64,000 bases of DNA from Butyrivibrio sp. AC2005 (GTDB lineage: Bacteria > Bacillota > Clostridia > Lachnospirales > Lachnospiraceae). Positions 34,303-42,846 of the stretch are shown here, piece by piece. The translations under genes and the position numbers were made by a program. The notes under the pieces were generated by a model, which made no database searches, was not told where the DNA came from, and saw only the letters and a list, made by a program, of their open reading frames with translations. How positions within the stretch are numbered: position 1 is the first letter of the stretch; each line of letters opens with the position of its first letter. The stretch is taken from contig NZ_AUJI01000018.1 of assembly GCF_000424145.1 (NCBI RefSeq), positions 1 through 64,000 of the forward strand, read 5' to 3'.

Positions 34303-34899
34303 TCAATTTTTTTGATCATGTTCGTTTTGAACCATAAATAATATGCTTTCTATTGGATCCTCAGCAGTTTTGGGTTCGGTTTTAGACACACCTTCATCTA
34401 CATCAGTTCCGGCTTCCGGTTCTTCATCATCATTTTTAAATAGCTTTGCTACTTCATCTTCTACCGTGGAACACCCCATAGACACAGCGGCGATAGAATC
34501 AACATATTCTTTTACTGCACCAGGGACAATGTATACAAAACAATCAAGCATCTCTTCTGTAATCGTTGCATCCCCTTCAAGCGGCATAGTTAGCGTGTAT
34601 CTAACCTCGTTATCAGAATCTAATTGCCATGTTCCGCGCCCCATATGGCAATTGATCTCAAAAAGTAATAACTTAACATCAGTAATGTTTCTCTTAATTC
34701 CTCCGATACTAGGATATCCTGTGATACTACAATCATCACCATCTTTATCAACTACAATATTACAGCTCAGGCTTTTAGCTACTGTCTCATCCAAACCAAA
34801 AACAAAATCAAACCTTAGCCGTTCCTCATCATACTCGTAACGAAAGTCTTCCTTTTTTAAAAAATTATCAATAGCTTCTACAATATCTTTTGCTACCAT
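34303..34899 (-). CDS. YbjN-like protein, copy 2
   Basis: 198 residues with the same plan as the 23613-24206 protein: AIDNFLKKEDFRYEYDEERL, SCNIVVDKDGDDCSITGYPS, EINCHMGRGTWQLDSDNEVR, then an acidic tail (DDEEPEAGTDVDEGVSKTEP). It starts 52 nt after the RtcB gene on the same strand and is therefore probably co-transcribed from box (h). Pairing of a YbjN-like protein with RtcB here, and with ADP-ribosylglycohydrolase elsewhere in the island, suggests it serves as a shared binding module. Confidence 0.7.
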   Translation of the reverse strand: MVAKDIVEAIDNFLKKEDFRYEYDEERLRFDFVFGLDETVAKSLSCNIVVDKDGDDCSITGYPSIGGIKRNITDVKLLLFEINCHMGRGTWQLDSDNEVRYTLTMPLEGDATITEEMLDCFVYIVPGAVKEYVDSIAAVSMGCSTVEDEVAKLFKNDDEEPEAGTDVDEGVSKTEPKTAEDPIESILFMVQNEHDQKN

Positions 34900-34950
34900 A
34901 TCAATACCTCTTTTCTTATAAAACTGTACAAAAAGTGCTATTTTGCAGCA

Positions 34951-36240
34951 TTATTCATCAAACAATAGCTCCGTTGAGGCAATTTCTTTTTTAAGTTGCT
35001 TTTCGGTTTTTCTAATAGTTGAGCTGTTGGCCTTAAAATTATATAAAGGCCGAATCACTTCGATTATTTCAGCTGTTGGTTCAATGTTGTTCACAATGTC
35101 ATCCATACCCTTATATGCAAACGGACTCTCATCTAGCGTAGAATGGTTAACGCAGGTAGTAAAAATCCCGGCTTCCTTCATGGTATTTTCGAACTCTTCA
35201 ACGGTAAATCTGTTAAAGGCTTCTGTTCTGGAAAAAAGTCTTCCGGCCCCATGGGGAGCTGAGCAGTTCCAATCATCATTACCCTTACCTACACATATGA
35301 GCGAACCATCCCTCATGTTAATAGGAATAAGAAGTTTTTCTCCGCTTTTAGCAGAAACTGCACCCTTACGGATGATATTGGATTCATGATCGATATAATT
35401 ATGAACTGTAGAAAATTCTCCAATCGGATCAAGCCCATAATGCTCAATTATCTGCTTTGCAATCATGTGCCTGTTCTCATCAGCAAATTCTTGGCATATC
35501 TTCATATCGTAAAGATAGTTCTGACTATACTTTCCCGTAAGAAAACAGAGATCAACAGGAACATCCGGAGGTGTCTGTCTGAAATTCCTGTGAAGTTCCA
35601 TGAGAACATCATGGATTTCAGATCTCCTACCTGCAGCTTTATACTCTTTCTTTATACGTCCTTCTTCATCCCAAAGGGCTTCTTTGCCGGTATGCAAGCC
35701 AATTGCCTGTTTCTGATAAATATCACACACCTGAATACCAAGCTGTCTGCTACCGGTATGGATTACAAGGTATTTATTCCCATCATCGTCAGCATCAATC
35801 TCAATAAAATGATTACCGCCACCAAGGGAGCCTATAGCACGCTCCATCTTCTTTGTATCTTCAAGTTCCCTGAAACATTTCATTTCCTGTATCTTGGGAA
35901 ATCTCATAAGTCTTCCTTCATTGACTTCTCTGCCGGAAGGCACATATGTCCTGATAACTTCATCAAGTCTGGCATAATCTATATCCACTTTCCCCAGCTC
36001 AACTGTCAGCATGCCACAGCCAATATCTACGCCAACAATGTTTGGAATAATTCTATCTCCCAGATCTGCGGTGAATCCGATAACACAGCTTTTTCCGGCA
36101 TGACAGTCAGGCATTATTCTTACTTTGGCATCACGAAAAGGCTCCTGGTCCAGTAGGATTCTAATTTGCTCTATGCAAGTATCTTCGCAATTATCTATGA
36201 GTACTTTTGCGGTATTATACTTTCCTGTTACTGTCCTCAT
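34951..36240 (-). CDS. rtcB: RtcB-type RNA ligase, copy 1
   Basis: 429 residues. RtcB joins 2',3'-cyclic-phosphate or 3'-phosphate RNA ends to 5'-OH ends using GTP and Mn. Signatures: MPDCHAGKSCVIGFTADLGD near 43-62, IVGVDIGCGMLTVELG, SLGGGNHFIEIDADDD, HTGSRQLGIQVCDIY, and SAPHGAGRLFSRTEAFNRFT, which holds the guanylylated His region. The N-terminus TGKYNTAKVLIDNCEDTCIE places it in a branch different from the shorter RtcB at 39935. It has its own box (h) promoter and leads to YbjN copy 2. It probably heals RNA broken by nuclease toxins or phage defence. Confidence 0.95.
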   Translation of the reverse strand: MRTVTGKYNTAKVLIDNCEDTCIEQIRILLDQEPFRDAKVRIMPDCHAGKSCVIGFTADLGDRIIPNIVGVDIGCGMLTVELGKVDIDYARLDEVIRTYVPSGREVNEGRLMRFPKIQEMKCFRELEDTKKMERAIGSLGGGNHFIEIDADDDGNKYLVIHTGSRQLGIQVCDIYQKQAIGLHTGKEALWDEEGRIKKEYKAAGRRSEIHDVLMELHRNFRQTPPDVPVDLCFLTGKYSQNYLYDMKICQEFADENRHMIAKQIIEHYGLDPIGEFSTVHNYIDHESNIIRKGAVSAKSGEKLLIPINMRDGSLICVGKGNDDWNCSAPHGAGRLFSRTEAFNRFTVEEFENTMKEAGIFTTCVNHSTLDESPFAYKGMDDIVNNIEPTAEIIEVIRPLYNFKANSSTIRKTEKQLKKEIASTELLFDE

Positions 36241-36339
36241 ATTATTTCTCCAGATCTAGTATCAATTAGTTTCCAACAATTTTTGAGTTTCCTTTATAAA
36301 TGTATGTGAATCCTTATATATTAATTATAGAAAATGGCT

Positions 36340-36356
36340 TGGTCATAATTTGTCCA
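36340..36356 (-). promoter_or_regulatory. TGGAC-type operator box (h), upstream of rtcB copy 1
   Basis: Coding strand TGGACAAATTATGACCA, 10 nt, TATAAT. Confidence 0.85.
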
Positions 36357-36376
36357 TTAGTTTAAATACATAAAGA

Positions 36377-38239
36377 TTACATATAAAAGACTTCTCCCCT
36401 TGGCTTAAAAGGCAATCTACAACCTGTTGGAAGAATGTAAGCATGCGCTCTCTTTACATCCAAATGCTCCTCAATCCATCCATCCGTGATAATGAGCACA
36501 GGTCCATCCTTAGGAAAGTCCTTAGCATTCTGCAGAAGATCAACTGCCGGTTGAAGCTTAGTTCCGCCTCTTCCAACTACTTTTACTTTCCCTGCAATGT
36601 CATCAGGTGTCATGTACCCTGCGTCATATGCATTTGCATCACAGAAGATAACCCTTGCTGCAGGAACATCCCTGGAAGCGGCATAGCTTGCTATTGCTCC
36701 AAGAGCTTTTCCTATTTCTGAAGGCTGCATAGAACCGGAAGTATCTATAATTACCCCAAAAGTCCTTGATGCATCCGCAGATTCTGTAACCACATATCTT
36801 GCCCTCGGAACATCCGGAGTACAGCTCTGTCTTCTGCTGGGATGCGCATAGCTTCTGTGCTTTTCAAGCGGTCTGATATGAGCATTGAACCATTCTGAAA
36901 GCTTTACATCCCAGGGAATAGGAGGAACAGCCAACGCTCTTATTTCCTCTACAAGTCCCGCAGGGATATAGCCTCTTCCTCTTCTTGCTGTTTCATATTC
37001 AAGTCCCTGAGAAAGAGCATTTCTATAGAACTCATCCAGTGAAACACCGCCTCCTGCAGTTCCAAATCCTCCGGGATTGCCTCTGCCCATGATGTCTCCA
37101 CGGCCATTTCCTCTGAAAGTATTCAGTTTCTGGTACTTTTTCATATCGCGGATTATCTCATCATAGATCTCCTCTGCAGATTTATTCTTAAGTGCAGGAT
37201 CATAGAGGACACCTTCAGGCATTACACCTATCTGCATCTCGAAAAGCCATCCATTTATCACGTAGTCAGTGGCTATATTCCAGATATATGGATCCCTTCC
37301 TGCAGAACGAATATGGTGGAGAAGTGCAGCGTGAAGGAACTCATGAGCCATGATAAATCTCCATTCATTCTCAGAAAGATTCTTTGATGTGTTTATATAG
37401 ATGATTCCTTCATATGCATCCACCGCGGCTATGCTTATGTCATACCTTCTGCATTCTTCGATATCATCAACGATCTTGAAAGACGCAGCTATAGCGCCTA
37501 ACAGCGGAAAAGCATTGATAAACCATCCCGCTATCTGTCTTCCGAAAGAATCATCATTCTCATGATCTGCTACATAGTTGATAGCTCCCGAAACTGACTT
37601 TGCAAGATAATAAGCAAAATCAGCTGCAAACTCGTTTTTCTCCTGCTCTCCCCATCTGTTTATCCCGTATTCAAGAGGTGCATCAAGGCCCACCATATCC
37701 ATGGAATCCATTGCTCCGACACCATAGATATGATTGTCCTCATCCCAGTGTTCTCTAAGAAGATATTCGTAGATCTTGTTTTCATCTTCCATGATGCTGA
37801 AAGGAATATTTCCAACAGGAGACTGGTTAAGTGCTTCTCCAAGTTTTATGTCATGAAGGAACCGGTCCACGTATATATCGCAAGCAATATTCCATAACTT
37901 CTTATTGAATCTGGCTTTTTTTACCTTATTTCCGGAAGCATCTTCCTCTACATAACCAGGTACTTTATCAAGATCATAATGTCCAAAGCAGTTGTGAAGT
38001 ATGCAATGCGCAATGGCATAAGCCCAGTGTTTTGGCGGAAGAGAAACGCTTTTATTAACTAAAACAGTGCCATCCGCCTTAGAGCATGCAGGTGTTTTTC
38101 TACCAAGCTCGTTTTTTCCTACAATCCGGAGATTATAGAGTACGAAGTGCCTAAACACATCGTTTCCCTCCACAATTTCTATTCCTTTGTTTAACTGAAT
38201 TAAATTGAAATCTTCTTTTTCCTTATGCTGTTTTCCCAT
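36377..38239 (-). CDS. VWA-like/metallopeptidase protein (DUF2201 type)
   Basis: 620 residues. A zinc-peptidase-like helix FIMAHEFLHAALLHH (HExxH) lies near 290-305, and an earlier WAYAIAHCILHNCFGH near 72-87 resembles it. The C-terminal third is a von Willebrand A fold, TFGVIIDTSGSMQPSEIGKA (MIDAS motif DxSxS) with VVGRGGTKLQPAVDLL and VLIITDGW. This architecture is the usual partner of MoxR-type AAA ATPases, and the gene overlaps the MoxR gene upstream by 17 nt. The pair is thought to act as a metal- or protein-remodelling machine. It ends the RtcB2-PrfH operon. Confidence 0.88.
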   Translation of the reverse strand: MGKQHKEKEDFNLIQLNKGIEIVEGNDVFRHFVLYNLRIVGKNELGRKTPACSKADGTVLVNKSVSLPPKHWAYAIAHCILHNCFGHYDLDKVPGYVEEDASGNKVKKARFNKKLWNIACDIYVDRFLHDIKLGEALNQSPVGNIPFSIMEDENKIYEYLLREHWDEDNHIYGVGAMDSMDMVGLDAPLEYGINRWGEQEKNEFAADFAYYLAKSVSGAINYVADHENDDSFGRQIAGWFINAFPLLGAIAASFKIVDDIEECRRYDISIAAVDAYEGIIYINTSKNLSENEWRFIMAHEFLHAALLHHIRSAGRDPYIWNIATDYVINGWLFEMQIGVMPEGVLYDPALKNKSAEEIYDEIIRDMKKYQKLNTFRGNGRGDIMGRGNPGGFGTAGGGVSLDEFYRNALSQGLEYETARRGRGYIPAGLVEEIRALAVPPIPWDVKLSEWFNAHIRPLEKHRSYAHPSRRQSCTPDVPRARYVVTESADASRTFGVIIDTSGSMQPSEIGKALGAIASYAASRDVPAARVIFCDANAYDAGYMTPDDIAGKVKVVGRGGTKLQPAVDLLQNAKDFPKDGPVLIITDGWIEEHLDVKRAHAYILPTGCRLPFKPRGEVFYM

Positions 38240-39308
38240 TCTTGTTCTTCTCCTGTGAAACGAGCCTTGGGAGATCCCTTACAATCTCAATCATGAACCA
38301 CTCAGGAAGGATTTTTCCGTCATCATCAGATACCACCATCTGTGCGAGCTCGTAATTGATCTGTGCAAGTTCCTTTAAAAGAGACTTTGCCCTGTGAGCA
38401 AAATACTGTGTCTTCTTATCAATCTCAGATTTCTGCTGAGGAAGGTCGTGAAGGATCCTTGCTCTGAAAGACTGTGCAAGGAAGTAAAGAACATCCCTGT
38501 CCTCGGGCTTTTCAGGCCATCTTGCTTCACCCTTGATGATATCCTCAAGAAGATACTTGTTATCAAGCTGCTTTACAAATGCTGCAAACATTCCTGCATG
38601 GCTGGCTGAAATGCTGCCATATGCAAGCATCCTTATTGTCTCCATTGGGAGATCCTTCTCCCCGGCTCCGAATTCCTTAAGCGCATCGCTCAGCATATGC
38701 CATGATCTTGGTGTTGAAAAAGGCTCTTCTGTCTTGGGAGGCTCTGCGAAAAGATGGTCAGGTCTCTGACTGATATAATCGGTAACCCAAGAGTGAATCC
38801 CATTTCCATAAGCCCATGTAAGCCAGTTCTTTACGTCAGGCTTAAGCTGAACATGAAACATTCTGTTGATAAGTGCGCTGGACATAGTCTTAACAATAGC
38901 TGCATCCTGTGTCCTGTTTCCCGCACCGACCACGATACTTCCCTCCGGAAGATGATATTCTCCAATTCTTCTCTCATAGATGAGGCTGTAAAATGCCTTC
39001 TGAACCTCCTGTGAACAGGCATTGAGCTCATCAAGGAAAAGTACATAGGGTTCTTTTCTTGCGATCATCTTTGGAGGAAGAAACTCTGATGTCTCTCCCC
39101 TTATCTGAGGGATTCCGATGATATCCTCAGGAGCCAGCTGGCTTCCGAGAAGAGATACACACTCAAGCCCAACCTCCATTGCAAACTCTTCAACCAGCGC
39201 TGACTTTCCGATACCGGGTGCACCCCAGATAAATACGGGGCGTGCCGGTGCTAAATTAAGTAGTATTTCCAGTAATTCTTCCTGGTTTACTGTTATAGGT
39301 AAATTCAT
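38223..39308 (-). CDS. MoxR-type AAA ATPase
   Basis: 361 residues. PVFIWGAPGIGKSALVEEF (Walker A, near 30), PYVLFLDELNACSQEVQKAF (Walker B) and INRMFHVQLKPDVKNWLTWA, followed by an alpha-helical lid, give a full AAA module of the MoxR class. It couples ATP hydrolysis to remodelling of the VWA partner downstream (17-nt overlap) and overlaps prfH upstream by 4 nt, so it belongs to the rtcB2-prfH operon. Its target is unknown. Ribosome or RNA-repair complexes are a reasonable guess from context. Confidence 0.92.
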   Translation of the reverse strand: MNLPITVNQEELLEILLNLAPARPVFIWGAPGIGKSALVEEFAMEVGLECVSLLGSQLAPEDIIGIPQIRGETSEFLPPKMIARKEPYVLFLDELNACSQEVQKAFYSLIYERRIGEYHLPEGSIVVGAGNRTQDAAIVKTMSSALINRMFHVQLKPDVKNWLTWAYGNGIHSWVTDYISQRPDHLFAEPPKTEEPFSTPRSWHMLSDALKEFGAGEKDLPMETIRMLAYGSISASHAGMFAAFVKQLDNKYLLEDIIKGEARWPEKPEDRDVLYFLAQSFRARILHDLPQQKSEIDKKTQYFAHRAKSLLKELAQINYELAQMVVSDDDGKILPEWFMIEIVRDLPRLVSQEKNKNGKTA

Positions 39309-39934
39309 AAACTATCGTTCTCCTCTTCTTCCTTTACATAGGTAAGCTTGAAATTCTCACCTTCATATATACGTATAGGATTTCCGCGCACAATCTGCGC
39401 ATGTTTGCTCCAGGCATCATTCTTCTGTCTGTCCTTATTTGTCATATTCATTTCTCTTAAAACAGCGGACAGCTTTTTCATGGCATCTTGCTTGTTTGCA
39501 AACTGTGAGCGCTCCCTTGTTGATGATGCTGTGATCCCTGTAGGCAGATGCGTGATTCTGACGCCGGTTTCAACCTTGTTAACGTTCTGTCCTCCGGGAC
39601 CACCACTATGGAATTTTTCAATCCTTACCGTATCTGCCGTTAGCGTCTCGCTAATTCCCTCTGTTTCCGGTATGATACTGACATCTACAAACCAGTTTTT
39701 TCGTTTATGCCCCGGTCTGTACTTACTCTTGCAGATCCATTGCATTGTCCCTTCAAGCTCTGAAAGATCACGCTCTGACGAATAGATTATTGATGAAAAA
39801 GATCCATCCACTTCTCCTTTTACTGCAGTTATCATCTCTATATCCGGAAATTCCTTTTCCAGAGCCTTATATATTCCTCCGACAGCGGCCCTGCATTCTA
39901 CAGGTCCCATGCCGGAGCTAATCTGTAATATCAT
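39305..39934 (-). CDS. prfH: Peptide release factor homologue PrfH
   Basis: 209 residues. The class I release-factor catalytic loop FHSGGPGGQNVNKVETGVRI (GGQ near 113-115) is intact, followed by STRERSQFANKQDAMKKLSA and a basic tail. The codon-recognition domain of RF1/RF2 is absent, giving the short PrfH form. PrfH is known to work with RtcB2: it frees the nascent peptide from ribosomes whose 16S rRNA is cut in the decoding centre (as by colicin E3), so that RtcB2 can reseal the rRNA. The rtcB2 gene ends on the base before its start, and moxR overlaps its end. Confidence 0.95.
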   Translation of the reverse strand: MILQISSGMGPVECRAAVGGIYKALEKEFPDIEMITAVKGEVDGSFSSIIYSSERDLSELEGTMQWICKSKYRPGHKRKNWFVDVSIIPETEGISETLTADTVRIEKFHSGGPGGQNVNKVETGVRITHLPTGITASSTRERSQFANKQDAMKKLSAVLREMNMTNKDRQKNDAWSKHAQIVRGNPIRIYEGENFKLTYVKEEEENDSL

Positions 39935-41068
39935 TTATCTATTTCCCCCTTTGTAGTTATAAATAGGCTTTAGGATTTTGCTGATAGATACTGTGTCCTC
40001 TATAGCCTCTTTTATGTAGTCCACTCCCCTGTATGCAAAAGGTGCTTCATCCAATGTATCCTTGCTTATGCATGTAGAATAAATCCCTTTCATTGATGCC
40101 TTGAACTCAGATACGGTATGTGTGTTGTTAGTTACTTCTCTAGATGCAATCCTTCCTGAGCCATGTGGCGCTGAATTGTTCCATTCTGCATTACCCTTAC
40201 CTTTTCCCAGGATCACGCCATCTTTCATATTGATGGGCATGATCACATCCTCATTTTCCTTGGCTGAGATAGCACCTTTTCTGAGCACCGGCTCTGTACC
40301 TGAGAAATCAACATAATTGTGTATGCAGGAAATCACTTCCTTTTCTTTCCATTTCATACCTTTTATGATCTCTGAAGCAATAACCCTGCGGTTTAGGTCA
40401 GCGTATTCCTGCACTATCTCAAGATCATGGAGATAGTCTTCCATTAAATCTCCGGTAAGATATGTCATCTCATGTGGAACATCTGTTATTCCCTGCTTTT
40501 TAAGGCTCTTCTGACCTGCAGAAATGTAGTATTCAGCTACTTCTTTTCCTAAGTGCCTACTACCGGAGTGGATTATCATATAGACTTCCTTGTTTTCATC
40601 CTGATCAAGCTCTATAAAATGATTACCACCGCCAAGTGTACCTATGCTTAAAAGAGCCTTATCACTACGGATGTGCTTGTAGCAGCGAAGCCACTCCAGG
40701 TCAAAATCAGCACTCCTATGCACAGTGCTTCTTATCTTAAATCCCACCGGCACGTTATCCCTGATAATTGTGTCCAACTTCTGAAAGTCACCACGGATCT
40801 TTCCAAGCTTTACAGCAAGCATTCCGCAGCCAATATCGATGCCCACAAGTGAAGGAAGAATCCGCTCTCCAACTGTCATGGTAAGTCCAATCGGCCCCAC
40901 TTTCCCCGGATGAACGTCAGGCATAACCCTTATTACTGAACCTTCCGAAGCCTTGTTGTCACAGATCATCTGCACCTGAGCAAGGGCATACTGATCCACA
41001 TTGGAGCCATCAAGCTCCTGGTTGCACATAATATGTGCTTCTGTATAAATTCCTTTTACTGGTATCAA
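39935..41068 (-). CDS. rtcB: RtcB2-type RNA ligase, partner of PrfH
   Basis: 377 residues, the compact RtcB form. Start taken at TTG 41068 (encoding M-IPVKGIYTEAHIMCNQELD) because GAGGAGG lies 8 nt upstream and no ATG fits. Motifs: VMPDVHPGKVGPIGLTMTVG, LVGIDIGCGMLAVKLG, LGGGNHFIELDQDE, IHSGSRHLGKEVAEYY, SAPHGSGRIASREVT (nucleotidyl-His region). The immediate junction with prfH (no gap) identifies it as the rRNA-repair ligase of the RtcB2-PrfH pair. First large gene of the box (i) operon, preceded by a 25-codon leader and a hairpin. Confidence 0.95.
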   Translation of the reverse strand: MIPVKGIYTEAHIMCNQELDGSNVDQYALAQVQMICDNKASEGSVIRVMPDVHPGKVGPIGLTMTVGERILPSLVGIDIGCGMLAVKLGKIRGDFQKLDTIIRDNVPVGFKIRSTVHRSADFDLEWLRCYKHIRSDKALLSIGTLGGGNHFIELDQDENKEVYMIIHSGSRHLGKEVAEYYISAGQKSLKKQGITDVPHEMTYLTGDLMEDYLHDLEIVQEYADLNRRVIASEIIKGMKWKEKEVISCIHNYVDFSGTEPVLRKGAISAKENEDVIMPINMKDGVILGKGKGNAEWNNSAPHGSGRIASREVTNNTHTVSEFKASMKGIYSTCISKDTLDEAPFAYRGVDYIKEAIEDTVSISKILKPIYNYKGGNR

Positions 41069-41089
41069 AATAAAACCTCCTCAGAAGTG

Positions 41090-41130
41090 CCTTTGCGTAT
41101 TTTTTGCACGCAAAATACACCTCCAGAATC
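41090..41130 (-). promoter_or_regulatory. Hairpin in the leader of the rtcB2 operon
   Basis: On the minus strand GTGTATTTT pairs with AAAATACGC around GCGTGCAA, 20-50 nt before the rtcB2 start. With the upstream 25-codon ORF it could form an attenuator or a ribosome-cleavage sensor. Confidence 0.45.
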
Positions 41131-41189
41131 CTCAGAGGCTTATATCTGTCCTACTATGTCATTAATCCATGAATAAACTGATTGAATAA

Positions 41190-41267
41190 TCAGGAAAATA
41201 GACGGCGGACAATCATGCCTCTGTCATTAATAAAGTTAATAGTTTCAAAAGTCGTCATGTGTTTCAT
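41190..41267 (-). CDS. 25-aa leader peptide upstream of rtcB2
   Basis: ATG 41267 with AAAGGAGG 6 nt upstream opens 25 codons, MKHMTTFETINFINDRGMIV then RRLFS and TGA. It is located between operator box (i) and rtcB2. The strong ribosome site and position in a 5' leader point to translation. A role as a regulatory leader that senses ribosome state is inference; it could also be a microprotein. Confidence 0.5.
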   Translation of the reverse strand: MKHMTTFETINFINDRGMIVRRLFS

Positions 41268-41339
41268 GATCGTCCTCCTTTCTACTCATTACGAGCAACT
41301 TGAATATCATTGTTACAATTAGCAGTATATCATATCAAC

Positions 41340-41356
41340 TGGACAAATAAAGTCCA
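41340..41356 (-). promoter_or_regulatory. TGGAC-type operator box (i), upstream of the rtcB2-prfH operon
   Basis: Coding strand TGGACTTTATTTGTCCA, 10 nt, TATACT. Confidence 0.85.
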
Positions 41357-41380
41357 TCTGATAAATATTCTTATACTTTT

Positions 41381-41674
41381 TCAAAAAATTATCGGGTCAT
41401 TGAATACTTTATTACTCATCCATTCTTCCATGATTATTGAAAACATCTTCTTTTCAAAACCAGCATTTTGCTTGCAATATTTTTTGAATTCATCAGTAAT
41501 TAACCCATTAAAAAACGCTGAAAACTCTTTTTGTTCCTCTTCAACCGCCCAATTCGGAAATACCTTATATGGTCTTTTGCTTCCTCCTAATTGACCTATC
41601 ATAGAATTAAATCTGAATGCTGCCCATCCATCACTCGCTCTCCAAGGGACAATCCATATGTTAAATAATGCCAT
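41381..41674 (-). CDS. Unknown small protein, 97 aa
   Basis: Begins MALFNIWIVPWRASDGWAAF and is rich in Trp and Phe (also KRPYKVFPNWAVEEEQKEFS). No family recognised and no clear ribosome site. Last of a run of small genes on the minus strand transcribed from box (j). Confidence 0.5.
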   Translation of the reverse strand: MALFNIWIVPWRASDGWAAFRFNSMIGQLGGSKRPYKVFPNWAVEEEQKEFSAFFNGLITDEFKKYCKQNAGFEKKMFSIIMEEWMSNKVFNDPIIF

Positions 41675-41730
41675 ATCTTTATAATTTATTTTCTTTTGCT
41701 CAATCCTCTTCTCATAGTATATATCCTTCT

Positions 41731-41871
41731 CTATTGCTTTTTTCGTAAATACTCGTCATCAGGATCAATAGTTTCAAGGTATTTTATTGTGGATTCTTTA
41801 CCCTTTGTGAAACCTGTCAGCCACAAAGAATTTAATCCAAAGGTAATTGCTGAAACCTTGATGCATACCAT
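41731..41871 (-). CDS. Unknown small protein, 46 aa
   Basis: ATG 41871 follows TGAAGGTGAA. The product starts MVCIKVSAITFGLNSLWLTG and ends with the charged IDPDDEYLRKKQ. Supported by codon-like composition and by fitting between two same-strand small genes; no homologue known to me. Confidence 0.4.
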   Translation of the reverse strand: MVCIKVSAITFGLNSLWLTGFTKGKESTIKYLETIDPDDEYLRKKQ

Positions 41872-41889
41872 TTCACCTTCAAATAAATC

Positions 41890-42060
41890 CTAAATTTTTC
41901 CTGTAAATGCAGCCTCATTAAGTTTTATGCGCCAATGGCGACGGCGATAAAATTTTAACTCATACATGCACTCATTCAATTTTTTTAGTTTTTCAGTATC
42001 AGGTATCTTAGAAGCATGTTTTACAATAAGACGCATCTTTTCTTTTTTATTCAGTGGCAT
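41890..42060 (-). CDS. Unknown small basic protein, 56 aa
   Basis: Start set at MPLNKKEKMRLIVKHASKIP, because GGAGG lies 9 nt upstream of that ATG; longer starts reach to 42084. Helical and highly basic (YELKFYRRRHWRIKLNEAAF). Function unknown. Part of the box (j) small-gene run. Confidence 0.5.
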   Translation of the reverse strand: MPLNKKEKMRLIVKHASKIPDTEKLKKLNECMYELKFYRRRHWRIKLNEAAFTGKI

Positions 42061-42113
42061 TTGTTGTTCCTCCATGTACAACATACTTTATCCTTCATTA
42101 TCAGTAAGTATAT

Positions 42114-42332
42114 TTATAAATTGTCTATATCGACCGTTCCATATTTTGATGTAAACCAATTTCTAAAATGGTCCGGACTTTTAAATGCATTCTTACCAGC
42201 TTCCTTTTTATATTCTTTCCCTATGAGGGATATTCCTCTTGAAGCTGCTTTAAATGCCTTATTAAACTCTTTGCGTGAAGGACTGACTACGCTACTACAA
42301 TTTTTCTGAAATATGGTATTAAAAAACTTCAT
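42114..42332 (-). CDS. Unknown small basic protein, 72 aa
   Basis: Begins MKFFNTIFQKNCSSVVSPSR, preceded by an AAGGAGCA site. Contains FKAASRGISLIGKEYKKEAG, probably one amphipathic helix. The MKFF start loosely recalls the MKLFFQS family, but I see no further match. Member of the box (j) small-gene run. Confidence 0.5.
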   Translation of the reverse strand: MKFFNTIFQKNCSSVVSPSRKEFNKAFKAASRGISLIGKEYKKEAGKNAFKSPDHFRNWFTSKYGTVDIDNL

Positions 42333-42361
42333 AATCTTCGTGCTCCTTCCTGGATTCCCAA

Positions 42362-42613
42362 TTATATGAAATGAAATTCGAAATCATCATCGTTCAGATC
42401 AAGATCCATTACAGTAAACCCGTACTCTTCTTCTTTTTCATGTGGCTTTTCTTCTTTAGTTATGTGTTCAGCCTCAGTTAAAGAAGCTTTTGCCTTGTTC
42501 TTCTTACCTTTCCTATGAAATATGATATATATAAGCAAAAGCAATTCTGCAGCAATCATCATAGAAATAATAAACATGACTATTTCAAAGTTCTGAATCA
42601 TAAACGCTATCAT
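42362..42613 (-). CDS. Small membrane-anchored acidic protein, 83 aa
   Basis: Start chosen at ATG 42613 (MIAFMIQNFEIVMFIISMMI), which has GGAGGAGGT upstream; the open frame extends to 42685 without one. One membrane span (about 10-33), a basic stop-transfer HRKGKKNKAKAS, and an acidic cytosolic tail ending DLDLNDDDFEFHFI. It overlaps the end of the Cys-rich 55-aa gene by 29 nt. Confidence 0.55.
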   Translation of the reverse strand: MIAFMIQNFEIVMFIISMMIAAELLLLIYIIFHRKGKKNKAKASLTEAEHITKEEKPHEKEEEYGFTVMDLDLNDDDFEFHFI

Positions 42614-42752
42614 CAAAGACCTCCTCCGATAATGTTGTAATGTTCTCATCAGTACTGCACTGTTTATAATATGGACAGTTCCCACAAAATGATCTGCATC
42701 CTCTATTGTTGTTAATAATGCAGTTTTTAATCCAAAATATCAGTCTCTCCAT
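42585..42752 (-). CDS. Cys-rich small protein, 55 aa
   Basis: ATG 42752 with AGGTAGG upstream encodes MERLIFWIKNCIINNNRGCR, followed by SFCGNCPYYKQCSTDENITT. The C-x4-C-x2-C-x5-C cluster could bind a metal (zinc or iron-sulfur). First gene after operator box (j). No family recognised; the reading frame is supported by the cysteine spacing and ribosome site. Confidence 0.5.
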   Translation of the reverse strand: MERLIFWIKNCIINNNRGCRSFCGNCPYYKQCSTDENITTLSEEVFDDSVYDSEL

Positions 42753-42846
42753 AGTGTCTACCTACCTTTCATAACTTCTGGCAATTAGTTCTCCCCCACT
42801 ACTTAAGCCATCTATTCTGTTTATATTTCTATGGTAACAAACACTA

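Noticed and set aside
34343..36156. Long plus-strand open frames opposite the YbjN-like and RtcB genes (for example 34343-34840 and 35386-36156)
   Set aside because: They are antisense shadows of clearly conserved minus-strand genes, lack ribosome sites and have unlikely composition.
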